This document shows, piece by piece, positions 25,976 through 34,597 of a DNA stretch of 64,000 bases. Each line of letters opens with the position of its first letter. Within the stretch, counting starts at the first letter, position 1. The notes under the pieces were generated by a model. That model was not told where the DNA came from, made no database searches, and worked only from the letters and a program-made list of their open reading frames with translations. The position numbers and the translations under genes are program-made. The stretch is from JANSWY01 sp965243755 (GTDB taxonomy: Bacteria; Bacteroidota; Bacteroidia; Cytophagales; Cyclobacteriaceae): assembly GCA_965243755.1 (NCBI GenBank), contig CBDEVW010000006.1:1093097-1157096 (forward strand), given 5' to 3'.

Positions 25976-27475
25976 ATGAAAAATCTATTCTTAATGCTGT
26001 TTTCAATTTTCTCGTTGCAGTTATATGCTTTGGAGAAACCCATATCGGGGAAAGTTTATGATGCAAAAACAAAACAACCCCTGGCATTTGCCAGCATAGG
26101 GGTAGAAGGTACCTCGATTGGCACCATTTCAAACGCGGAGGGTACCTACATTCTCAATACCCAACAAATCAAATCAGACGATGTTGTGGTGGTGAGTTAT
26201 ATCGGCTATCAATCATTTAAAACGTCTGCTGCAGCATTGATGAAACAACCCAATATCTATTTGAAACCAGCTGCGATAAACCTAAAAGAATTTCAGGTAT
26301 CAAGCAGACCCCTGACTGTTGAGGAAATTATAGAAAAGGTAATTGAAAGGTACCCCGAGAATTACCCAGAGACTTCCAGTCGAAAAAAGATATTCCTGCA
26401 CGAATATGAAAGTGCTCCCTTTCCAAATAAAGACCAGATCAAATTGAAGAAGAGCAATTTTGTGGGGTTGGACAAGGAAACGGTCAGGGAGTTTCTGGAC
26501 ATGATGCCAGATTCATTTGTAGAATACCAGGACGCTGTGGTAGAACTTTATCAATCAGAAAAAGGCAATAAATTAGTACCCATACAAGGCATTTCATTGG
26601 AGGAAAGTGCCACAAAAGACCTGGAAAAACTATTTGAGGATCGTCTGGCAACATTCTTTGACGATATAGAGCAAACCAACAAGACCACAGACACTTATTA
26701 TAAATTCAGGTCGGGTATTTTTAGTACGAAAGTAGGTCACAAAACTACGCCTGATTCTACCTGGCAGGAAGATATAAAGGACTCCCTGAACTATCACATT
26801 AAAACGGATGAAGTAAAGGGTACAATTGAGTTCTTATTGAATGATTATGCTTCCCTGGATGGGAAGAATTGGGAGTTTTTACAAAGCACCGGAAAATATC
26901 AGTACAAACTGCATGATCTGAACATCATTAATGATGAGTTGGTTTATGAGATCTCGTTCAAGCCAAAAAGGAGGGGACTTTATGAAGGGACGATGTATAT
27001 ATCCACACAGTCATTTGCGGTTTTACAAATGGACTATGCCTTTGCACCGGGAAAGAGCAATGAAAACTTCCACCTCATGGGTATTGGTCATTCTATGAAG
27101 ATGAAAAAAGCCAGGGTCATATTTGATCAGTCAGAACAAGGGTACTATCCAAAGTACATTCTCGCACAACAACATGAAACCGCTTCCATTGAAAGAGAAT
27201 TTGTGATCAAGAAAAAGGAAAAGAGGTTCCTGTTTGATAAAGAGCTGAATGAAATAAAGTTTTCTACAGCAATTCAATTTGATATCAACAATTACTGGGA
27301 AGTACTGGTCCTTGAAAACGAATCAATTAGTGAGTCGGTTTATGCCAATGTGACTCAACCCAACAGCATGAAGTATAAAAGGGAGTTTGCGTTTTCCGTA
27401 GAATTGTGGGATAATAATACAGTTATTGCGCCAACATCAGAACTGCAAAAGTACAAGCGAACCGTGGTAGAATAG
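25976..27475 (+). CDS. Secreted CarboxypepD_reg-like domain protein (DUF5686-like layout)
   Basis: A 499-residue exported protein; ATG 25976 is used rather than the in-frame TTG three bases earlier. A signal peptide (to about YALEK) precedes a carboxypeptidase-regulatory-like domain at ~22-100 (ISGKVYDAKTKQPLAFASIGVE). A mixed alpha/beta middle region and a beta-rich C-terminal half follow (GLYEGTMYISTQSFAVLQMDYAFAPGK). This is a common Bacteroidota envelope-protein layout of unknown role. It is last in the receptor operon, 60 bp after the dehydrogenase gene, and precedes PadR gene 2. Confidence 0.8.
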   Translation: MKNLFLMLFSIFSLQLYALEKPISGKVYDAKTKQPLAFASIGVEGTSIGTISNAEGTYILNTQQIKSDDVVVVSYIGYQSFKTSAAALMKQPNIYLKPAAINLKEFQVSSRPLTVEEIIEKVIERYPENYPETSSRKKIFLHEYESAPFPNKDQIKLKKSNFVGLDKETVREFLDMMPDSFVEYQDAVVELYQSEKGNKLVPIQGISLEESATKDLEKLFEDRLATFFDDIEQTNKTTDTYYKFRSGIFSTKVGHKTTPDSTWQEDIKDSLNYHIKTDEVKGTIEFLLNDYASLDGKNWEFLQSTGKYQYKLHDLNIINDELVYEISFKPKRRGLYEGTMYISTQSFAVLQMDYAFAPGKSNENFHLMGIGHSMKMKKARVIFDQSEQGYYPKYILAQQHETASIEREFVIKKKEKRFLFDKELNEIKFSTAIQFDINNYWEVLVLENESISESVYANVTQPNSMKYKREFAFSVELWDNNTVIAPTSELQKYKRTVVE

Positions 27476-27478
27476 TCT

Positions 27479-27540
27479 TTGTTATAAAAAGTATAACAAA
27501 TCTGCTGTTGTTTGATTATATTTGTTATATAAAATAGTAA
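27479..27540 (+). promoter_or_regulatory. Promoter and operator of PadR gene 2
   Basis: TTGTTATA, AAAAG, TATAACAA forms a perfect inverted repeat at 27479-27499. The exact -7 element TATATTTG lies at 27517-27524 and is followed by TTATATAAAATA, matching the half-site in the receptor-operon promoter at 21097. Operator-to-promoter distance is the same within one base in the two places. The operator occupies the -33 position, fitting repression or recruitment by PadR. Confidence 0.75.
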
Positions 27541-27545
27541 TTATT

Positions 27546-27881
27546 ATGAGTAAAGATCATTTAGGCGAATTAGAGGAACTGATACTATTGATGATAGTAA
27601 TGCTCAAAGAAGAAGCCTATGGTCTTGCTATCCGAAGGGCGCTGAAGGAGCAAACCAACAGAAACATCACTATTGGGGCTGTTCATGGTACTGTCAATCG
27701 ACTGGAAAAAAAAGGATACATAGAATCCAGAATGGGTGGAGCAACTGATCTGAGAGGGGGTAGGAGAAAGCGTATATTTACCATCACCGCCTCTGGGAAA
27801 AGTGAACTCCAGAAGAGCAGGGATTTGAAAGTCAACTTGTGGCAGCAGATTCCTGAGTTGATGCTGGATGTTTCTAAGTAG
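27546..27881 (+). CDS. PadR-family transcriptional regulator (2)
   Basis: A 111-residue winged-helix regulator. ATG 27546 (MSKDHLGELEELILLMIVML) is chosen over an in-frame TTG at 27522 that lies in the -7 region. Residues line up throughout with PadR 1 at 13377, including the basic wing RGGRRKRIFTIT. It stops 5 bp before the first of two orphan permease genes. The inverted repeat over its own promoter also occurs before the receptor operon at 21187, so it is the best candidate regulator of both units. Confidence 0.92.
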   Translation: MSKDHLGELEELILLMIVMLKEEAYGLAIRRALKEQTNRNITIGAVHGTVNRLEKKGYIESRMGGATDLRGGRRKRIFTITASGKSELQKSRDLKVNLWQQIPELMLDVSK

Positions 27882-27886
27882 CCGCA

Positions 27887-30460
27887 ATGGGTTCTTCCAA
27901 CCATCGTTTGTCCCGTCTGGCCGAGCGGTTAATCCGATTTTTTTGTCATCCCAACTTTTTGGAAGAGATTCTCGGAGACCTGGAAGAGTATCAGCATGAA
28001 TTACATGAGCTTCCAAGATGGAAAAGGCCAATCTATTTCTGGTTTCAGGTATTTAATTTCATCCGTCCCTGGTCATTAAAAGAACTGATTGATCAGCATC
28101 AGTTTGCCTATTTCTATTTGTTTAAAAACTACCTCAAAACATCTCTGAGGAGCCTTAAACGTAATCCGATCACTTCATTGATTAATGTTTCTGGTCTTGC
28201 CATTGCAATTGGAATCTGCATCACGGTTTACAGCATTGTTGCCTATGATTTCAGGATCGATCAGTTCCATGAGCATAAAGATGAGCTATTTGTTTGCACC
28301 TTCACCACGATTCAAAACGGACAATCGGTGCAATATGCCAGTTCACCATTGGGCATTACCCAATATATTAAATCTACTTTCCCACAAGTCAGTAGTTGCC
28401 GGATTGAGGATGAAGAATTGGTGTTTCAATACAAAGATTTAGTCAATGCCGAGGAATTTCGATTAGTGGATCCTGCATTCCTGGAAATGTTTAGTTTTCC
28501 GCTGACGTGGGGTGTTTCATCTACATTACGCGACGATAATGCAGTCATTTTGAGTCATGAAATGTCCAGAAAGTATTTTGGGTACGAGAACCCGGTCGGC
28601 CAGACTGCAAAGATAAAGTTGGGTGAGGTGTATAAAGAGTTTGTGATCACAGGGGTTGCCGCACCTCTTCCTGCGGCGCATGCCCTTGATTTTGATTTTC
28701 TCATCAACTTTTCCAACCTGCCTGAAATCGATCAGAACAGAAGCCATTCCGACTTAATTACAGCGACAATCATACAAAGTGATGATGAAGAATTAGTGCA
28801 TGAAATCAAATGGGAATTGTCAGAATACGTTAATGTTCACAACCAGGAGTCACCAAAGTGGATGGTCAATGAATTTGGATTACTACACTTCCCGGAACTT
28901 CATTTTGCCTCACGAACTATCATCAATGACCTTTCCCATGACATGTTCTATGAAGGTCGTATTTCCTTGCCGGTGGTGGCACTGATATTACTGGCACTTG
29001 CTTGTTTCAATTACATCAATATTGCCATCGTTTCATCTACCGGAAGACTTAAGGAAATCGGGCTAAGGAAAGTGATAGGGGCCAACCGCCAATCCGTGGT
29101 TGCACAATTCTTAACAGAGCATCTTGTGATCACCGGCGTGGCGCTATTCATTGGCCTGGCGCTCACGATATTGCTTTTCATACCATGGTTCGTTGCTGTT
29201 TCCGATATCAATGTTCATTTCGATATACTTGATCCGTTGCTTTGGTTGACGGTCATAGGTCTCATTGTACTTAATAGCCTGATTTCAGGGTTATATCCGG
29301 CATTCTATGTTTCAAGGTTTGAAGCTTCAAGGATTTTTCGGGGATTTATTAAATTCGGTAAAACAGGAATTGTGACGAAACTACTATTGGGGGTTCAGTT
29401 GATCATGGCCTGCACAGCAATTAATACTGCCATTGTATTCACAGAAAATAAGACACAGCAATTGAATCGTTCCTGGGGATATCATCCTGATGATATCATT
29501 TATGTGCAACTGACTGATCAGGAAGCATATAACGTTCTCGACAGCATTTACCGATCATTTCCGCAGGTATTAGCAATTGCGGGCAACAAACATCAGCCAG
29601 GTGTGAGCAAGGATTCTACACTATTATCTATCAATGGTCGCAGTATTGAAGTGGATATTTTGGAAATAAGTCCTGCATTCTTTGATATGGCTCAGTTTGA
29701 AATGATGGTTGGACATGAGATCAATGCCAGTACATCCAGGAATCAAGTGCTGATCAATGAAACTTTAAACAAACATTTCAGTCAATTAGGAGTTGGGAAT
29801 CAGCTTATGCTTGGAAATGAGTCTAATGAAATCATTGGAGTAATTCGCGATATTCATTTAAGGGATTTTTATCACAAAGTGAAACCGACCCTGATAAAAG
29901 TAAGTGACCCATCTGATTACCAATACATGGCATTAAAATCTGCCCCTGGTGAAGACGCCAGGTTGTTTGCACATGTTCGTAATACCTGGGCGGAACAGTT
30001 TCCAGGTCAACCTTTTGTTGGTGGACATCAGCAGGACGTTTGGGGACCATTTTATGGCCAGTTGTCATTGATGGAAGAGTACAATAATATACTGGCTGTT
30101 ATTGCTGTTTTTTTGGCAACTATGGGCCTTTATGGTCTATTATTGTATAATTTGAAGGCACGAACCAAAGAATTCAGTATTCGGAAAATTATGGGAGCAT
30201 CATTTACCAGTTTGAGCCTGCGGATCATTAAGCAATATGCATTATTGGCAGGAGTAGCGCTGGTGATCGGTGCGCCATTAAGTTATTTTCTGGTAAAAAC
30301 GAATCTCGAACTTTTGTTTGCATATGTTCATCCTTTGTCCATCCTGACAGTTGGTTATGCGATGATCATTCTTATAGTGATTGTTCTGGTTGTTATTCTT
30401 TCCCAGGTCATAAAAATATCTGGTAACAACCCGGCAGAAGGATTGAAACTGGAATCCTAA
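27887..30460 (+). CDS. Orphan MacB/FtsX-like permease (ADOP type) 2
   Basis: An 857-residue inner-membrane protein. The permease prefix (RLIRFFCHPNFLEEILGDLEEYQ) is followed by the first transmembrane helix with RSLKRNPITSLINVSGLAIAI. Then come a periplasmic MacB-like domain, a three-helix FtsX block with KEIGLRKVIGANRQSV, a second periplasmic domain, and a last FtsX block with KEFSIRKIMGAS. There is no ATP-binding domain. It is closely related to the next gene, 13 bp downstream, which indicates tandem duplication. A partner ATPase would have to come from elsewhere in the genome. Confidence 0.88.
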   Translation: MGSSNHRLSRLAERLIRFFCHPNFLEEILGDLEEYQHELHELPRWKRPIYFWFQVFNFIRPWSLKELIDQHQFAYFYLFKNYLKTSLRSLKRNPITSLINVSGLAIAIGICITVYSIVAYDFRIDQFHEHKDELFVCTFTTIQNGQSVQYASSPLGITQYIKSTFPQVSSCRIEDEELVFQYKDLVNAEEFRLVDPAFLEMFSFPLTWGVSSTLRDDNAVILSHEMSRKYFGYENPVGQTAKIKLGEVYKEFVITGVAAPLPAAHALDFDFLINFSNLPEIDQNRSHSDLITATIIQSDDEELVHEIKWELSEYVNVHNQESPKWMVNEFGLLHFPELHFASRTIINDLSHDMFYEGRISLPVVALILLALACFNYINIAIVSSTGRLKEIGLRKVIGANRQSVVAQFLTEHLVITGVALFIGLALTILLFIPWFVAVSDINVHFDILDPLLWLTVIGLIVLNSLISGLYPAFYVSRFEASRIFRGFIKFGKTGIVTKLLLGVQLIMACTAINTAIVFTENKTQQLNRSWGYHPDDIIYVQLTDQEAYNVLDSIYRSFPQVLAIAGNKHQPGVSKDSTLLSINGRSIEVDILEISPAFFDMAQFEMMVGHEINASTSRNQVLINETLNKHFSQLGVGNQLMLGNESNEIIGVIRDIHLRDFYHKVKPTLIKVSDPSDYQYMALKSAPGEDARLFAHVRNTWAEQFPGQPFVGGHQQDVWGPFYGQLSLMEEYNNILAVIAVFLATMGLYGLLLYNLKARTKEFSIRKIMGASFTSLSLRIIKQYALLAGVALVIGAPLSYFLVKTNLELLFAYVHPLSILTVGYAMIILIVIVLVVILSQVIKISGNNPAEGLKLES

Positions 30461-30473
30461 AATTGATAGATAG

Positions 30474-33077
30474 ATGAGGCATCCCAGTAATGGATTTCCC
30501 AAAATAGTTGAGCAGTTGATTGGCTGGTTTTGCAAAGGCGAGCTATTGGAGGAGATATTGGGCGATTTGGAGGAGTATTATTACGAACTGGAAGATCGCA
30601 ACCCACTGCTTCGTAAGATCTTTTTCTGGTTTCAGGTCTTTAATTTCTTAAGACCATTTGCATTAAAAGGAATAACCTCTGCCAGTAGATACAACTACTT
30701 AAATTTATATGTCAATTACTTTAAAACAGCAAGCAGAGGTTTGTTGAAGCACCCCGTTAGTTCATTCATAAATATCATAGGTCTATCTGTTGCAATAGGC
30801 ATTGCCCTGGTTGGCTATTCTTTTTTCAACAAAGAATATAGCATTGATCGTTTTCATGAGCATAAGGATCAGGTTTTTCTGACCACCTTCAAAATTAACC
30901 GGGGTGATCAGGTGGATCATTATGGTGTCTCTCAAGCCCCTTTGGCTGGAATGCTGGCTTACGATTTTCCACAGATCAATAAAGTTTGCCAGGTGAAAGA
31001 TCAGCCAGGTATTGTTAAGTTTCACGACAAAGTCTTTCATGAGTCATTAAGATTCGTTGATCCTTCATTTCTGGAGATGTTTTCTTTTCCATTGAAGTGG
31101 GGCTTGTCCCAATCATTAAAGGACCCGGGTAGTGTGATCATTAGTAATCAAATTTCAAAAAAGTATTTCGGCTATGAAAACCCTGTTGGGCAACAATTAT
31201 TGATTACACTTCATAATGGTTCCTGTAAGACATTTCAAATTACCGGTGTAGCACAAGAGTTTCCATTGGCCCATGTCATTGAATTCGATTTTCTGATCAA
31301 CATTCGGAACCTGGAGCAACTTGCCCCGGCGTTTGACATGAATAACTGGAATGATCAGGTCAATGCCACTTTTGTAATGGTTAGTAATCCGGAGGATGTG
31401 GGCTTTATTAGAAGCTGCATGGATAAGTACATTGATATACAAAACCAGGCCAGTGATCATTGGAAGATCAGTGACTATGAGTTCATATCGCTCAATGACC
31501 TGTATTTTCACTCAAATGAATTGATTAATGACATTTCATTTGATGATGGTATTGAAGCCAGGAAAGGAACACCTTTCATTATCGGCATTATCATGTTGCT
31601 TGCCTGTTTCAATTACATCAACATTGCGATTGTGTCATCCGCAAAAAGGTTAAAAGAGATTGGTATGAGGAAAACCATAGGTGCTAACAGATGGCAGATC
31701 ATTACACAGTTTCTCACCGAAAACCTGGTGCTCACCGGGATTGCCACAATTACAGGACTAATACTTTGCATTACCATATTTATTCCTGGCATGGAAAAAC
31801 TCAGCCTGGGTAGCTGGAATACGCCCATCGATTTGCTTGACCCAATGCTTTGGGTGTTTGTGATTTTGATCTTGCTGGTGACTGGCTTATTGTCGGGTCT
31901 TTATCCTGCCATATACATTTCCAGGTTCGAGACCGTCACGATTTTTAAGGGGAATGTGAAGTTTGGAAGAAAAAATGCACTGACAAAAGTACTTTTGGGC
32001 ACACAACTTATTCTCACATGTACTGCGATTGCTACAGCCATTATTTTTGCAGAAAATCATGCATATCAAAGCAACAAAAGCTGGGGGTATAATCCTGAAA
32101 ATGTAGTTTACACTTACCTGCCAGACGCAAAGTCATACCAGCTTTTGAAAGATCAACTGAGTAAACACCCTGATATTTTACAGGTGGCAGGGACTAAAAC
32201 ACACTTCGGGAAATCCCAGGATTCCACCTCACTGACTTACCGAAACCAAACTGTTCAGACTACAAGGCTTTTGGTGGGTAAGGATTATCTTGATTTGTTG
32301 CAGGTGAACCTTATCAGGGGGAACTTATTCAATGGATCAGTTGATGATTCATCCAATGAAGTATTGTTGAATGAAACGCTGGTTAATCAACTGGAAAATG
32401 ATATTGAAATCGGTGACCACATAAAAGTAGAGGGCACCATGTATAAGGTAGCAGGTATCCTCAGTGATTTTCACCTGCAGGGATTTCATCAGAAAATACC
32501 TCCTGTAATGATTATGCTTTCTGCTCCTGACCAATATGAATACCTGGTGGCAAAAACAAGGGATGGAACTAGTACCAGGGCCTATATTCACCTGAGAAAT
32601 ATCTGGAGCGAACTGTTTCCGGAAATACCATTCATTGGAGGTTATCAGGAAGATGTTTGGGGCAACTATTTTATGTTGCTGCATGTAGCTTTCAAATTCT
32701 ATCGGGTTCTTGCCACCATTGCTGTGATATTATCCGTGCTGGGATTATATGGGTTAGTCTCTTTAAACATTGCCGGAAGAACCAAAGAGTTTAGCATTCG
32801 GAAGGTAATGGGGGCAGGGTCATTGAATCTTGCAAGTCTTGTTTCGAATCAGTTTTTGGTGCTTACGGTGGTATCACTGATCTGCGGGATACCGCTTAGT
32901 TATGTAATGATACAAGCAAGTCTGGATTTATTGTATGCATATCCGGTACCTTTAAATCCTTTTGCCATATTACTTTCTGCACTGATGCTACTACTTGTAA
33001 TTGGTTTGGTCATGTCAACACAGATAAGGAAAGTGTCCAGAACAAACCCTTCAGATTGGCTGAAGGTAGAGTCCTAG
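30474..33077 (+). CDS. Orphan MacB/FtsX-like permease (ADOP type) 3
   Basis: An 867-residue inner-membrane protein with the same domain order as its neighbour: prefix IGWFCKGELLEEILGDLEEYY, first helix after LLKHPVSSFINIIGLSVAI, FtsX motifs KEIGMRKTIGANRWQI and KEFSIRKVMGAG. Colinear similarity to the preceding gene extends from start to stop (for example the conserved DRFHEHKD and DFDFLIN segments), so the two arose by duplication. They may work as a pair. The gene is in the PadR 2 operon and is followed by the cyclase gene 29 bp later. Confidence 0.88.
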   Translation: MRHPSNGFPKIVEQLIGWFCKGELLEEILGDLEEYYYELEDRNPLLRKIFFWFQVFNFLRPFALKGITSASRYNYLNLYVNYFKTASRGLLKHPVSSFINIIGLSVAIGIALVGYSFFNKEYSIDRFHEHKDQVFLTTFKINRGDQVDHYGVSQAPLAGMLAYDFPQINKVCQVKDQPGIVKFHDKVFHESLRFVDPSFLEMFSFPLKWGLSQSLKDPGSVIISNQISKKYFGYENPVGQQLLITLHNGSCKTFQITGVAQEFPLAHVIEFDFLINIRNLEQLAPAFDMNNWNDQVNATFVMVSNPEDVGFIRSCMDKYIDIQNQASDHWKISDYEFISLNDLYFHSNELINDISFDDGIEARKGTPFIIGIIMLLACFNYINIAIVSSAKRLKEIGMRKTIGANRWQIITQFLTENLVLTGIATITGLILCITIFIPGMEKLSLGSWNTPIDLLDPMLWVFVILILLVTGLLSGLYPAIYISRFETVTIFKGNVKFGRKNALTKVLLGTQLILTCTAIATAIIFAENHAYQSNKSWGYNPENVVYTYLPDAKSYQLLKDQLSKHPDILQVAGTKTHFGKSQDSTSLTYRNQTVQTTRLLVGKDYLDLLQVNLIRGNLFNGSVDDSSNEVLLNETLVNQLENDIEIGDHIKVEGTMYKVAGILSDFHLQGFHQKIPPVMIMLSAPDQYEYLVAKTRDGTSTRAYIHLRNIWSELFPEIPFIGGYQEDVWGNYFMLLHVAFKFYRVLATIAVILSVLGLYGLVSLNIAGRTKEFSIRKVMGAGSLNLASLVSNQFLVLTVVSLICGIPLSYVMIQASLDLLYAYPVPLNPFAILLSALMLLLVIGLVMSTQIRKVSRTNPSDWLKVES

Positions 33078-33106
33078 CATTCACCTTTCTCAACTTTAAG
33101 AAACGT

Positions 33107-34159
33107 ATGACCTATAAAAATAAAAGACGATTAGACATCCTCAGAGATTATGTGATAGGCTGGACATTGGCCTTTCTGTTTTTGTGCGTTTTCAGAGGGG
33201 TTGGTACTGAAGAGCTGGGAGCGATACAATTTACATTTTGGGCAAGTATTATTCTTTCTGCAGTACTTGGACCCATGTTTGGAACAATATCAGGTCTGGC
33301 ACAAATTTATTCTGAAGAGAGGGTTTACCGACGCATTCCGATTCAAAGGCTGTTAGCGTACAGGTTTTTCTATATGCTTGTATTTCTTATACTGATTACA
33401 TTGGTTACCTATTTCATCACAAGACACTTCATGGGCGTAAGGATGGGGTTGATTGAATACACATTTGACGGCACAGGAAGTATAGCAATGTATCTTTACC
33501 TTGTGGTAGTTGAAGTGGTTATGGCCATTATTAGCCAGGTCAATATGATGCTTGGAAAATCAAAGCTCTGGGACATGCTTAGAGGTAAATTCTATACTCC
33601 CAGGGAAGAACAACGCATATTCATGTTCCTTGATCTACAGGGGTCAACGGAGATCGCTGAAAGGCTTGGACATATCAATTATAGTTACTTTATTCAGGAT
33701 TGCTTCAATGATCTTGGAGTAGTCGTGGAAAACGAAGCTGAAGTCTATCAGTATGTTGGAGACGAAGCTGTTCTCACCTGGCAATTGGAAGACGGGTTAA
33801 GGCAAAATAATTGTGTGAATGCATATTTTAACTTCAAAAGAGCGCTGGAGAAAAAACAACGATACTACATGGATAAATACGGTTATTTCCCATTTTTTAA
33901 AGCCGGGATCAATTCAGGTATAGTGACAGTAGCCGAAGTAGGGAAATACAAAAGAGAGATTGCCTATCATGGAGACACCATAAATACGGCGGCTCGTATT
34001 CAGCAAAAATGCAATAGTTTTGAAAGAGAGCTACTTTTAGCAAAGGAAATTACTGACTTGTTGGACAAGGGTAATATTGTCACAGAGGAATTGGGTTCCA
34101 TTCCTTTGAAGGGAAAAGAGGAGCAGGTAGCAATTTGTTCAGTTAGGTTAGTAGTTTAG
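33107..34159 (+). CDS. Membrane-bound class III adenylyl/guanylyl cyclase
   Basis: A 350-residue protein starting at ATG 33107; an upstream in-frame start would lie inside the permease gene. The first ~150 residues contain four hydrophobic helices. The catalytic domain at ~165-345 shows the first metal-binding Asp176 in FLDLQGSTEIAERLG, the second metal Asp219 in YVGDEAVLTW, and the transition-state Asn/Arg pair in DTINTAARIQ. It should make cAMP or cGMP from the nucleotide triphosphate at the inner membrane. Close linkage to the PadR/permease unit suggests co-transcription, though the functional tie is unproven. Confidence 0.88.
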   Translation: MTYKNKRRLDILRDYVIGWTLAFLFLCVFRGVGTEELGAIQFTFWASIILSAVLGPMFGTISGLAQIYSEERVYRRIPIQRLLAYRFFYMLVFLILITLVTYFITRHFMGVRMGLIEYTFDGTGSIAMYLYLVVVEVVMAIISQVNMMLGKSKLWDMLRGKFYTPREEQRIFMFLDLQGSTEIAERLGHINYSYFIQDCFNDLGVVVENEAEVYQYVGDEAVLTWQLEDGLRQNNCVNAYFNFKRALEKKQRYYMDKYGYFPFFKAGINSGIVTVAEVGKYKREIAYHGDTINTAARIQQKCNSFERELLLAKEITDLLDKGNIVTEELGSIPLKGKEEQVAICSVRLVV

Positions 34160-34592
34160 CAATCAATAGAAATTCTGCTATTTCGTTAGTTCGTTCTCTG
34201 TCTGTTTTCATGGCTCGTTTCAATGAACCTGATCGTTCCGTAAATAGCAATTAATCCTAAAAATATAACTAGTACAACCATATTTGAATGTTTAGATTTA
34301 GATAATGTTAACGTCCTACTAATTTAATAAACTGGTCATTTGATGTCAAGACGGAATCGATGGGAAATGTGATTTTTTCGATCAGTAGGCAATCATTTTG
34401 TGTAAATAAGGTGTGCACCGATTTTGGTCAATGGCAGTAAGGGGGGTGGTAATTAAAGGCGCCACTGTCTTATTATTAAAACCCCTATTATTATGGCACT
34501 TATCGTATTAATTATGTTGTTGTTTAGCAGGTCAATTATTCAGGTCTTTTCTGGAATATTGGAGGTTTCATTTCATTTTATTCGACGTAACC
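34160..34592. other. Intergenic region with two possible micro-ORFs
   Basis: About 430 bases between the cyclase gene and the convergent esterase-like gene. Apart from two short membrane-protein-like frames listed separately, I see no promoter with both elements and no terminator. A weak TAGCA...TGCTA stem follows the cyclase stop. Confidence 0.4.
34186..34281 (-). CDS. Possible 31-residue single-helix membrane peptide
   Basis: ATG at 34281 reading leftward encodes MVVLVIFLGLIAIYGTIRFI followed by a charged tail ETSHENRQRTN and a TAA stop. A hydrophobic helix with a polar, basic C-terminus is typical of small membrane proteins. There is no recognisable homologue and no clear ribosome-binding site, so this remains a candidate. 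Confidence 0.3.
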   Translation of the reverse strand: MVVLVIFLGLIAIYGTIRFIETSHENRQRTN

Positions 34593-34597
34593 ACTAA
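34493..34597 (+). CDS. Possible 34-residue single-helix membrane peptide
   Basis: ATG at 34493 encodes MALIVLIMLLFSRSIIQVFS and ends GILEVSFHFIRRNH before TAA. One hydrophobic segment and a basic end resemble a small membrane protein. The frame overlaps the last four bases of the convergent esterase-like gene. Coding evidence is limited to composition. Confidence 0.28.
   Translation: MALIVLIMLLFSRSIIQVFSGILEVSFHFIRRNH

Noticed and set aside
27907..27936. GTCTGGCCGAGCGGTTAA, like the D-arm of a serine tRNA
   Set aside because: It lies within the orphan permease coding sequence; no acceptor stem, anticodon arm or T-arm can be built around it.
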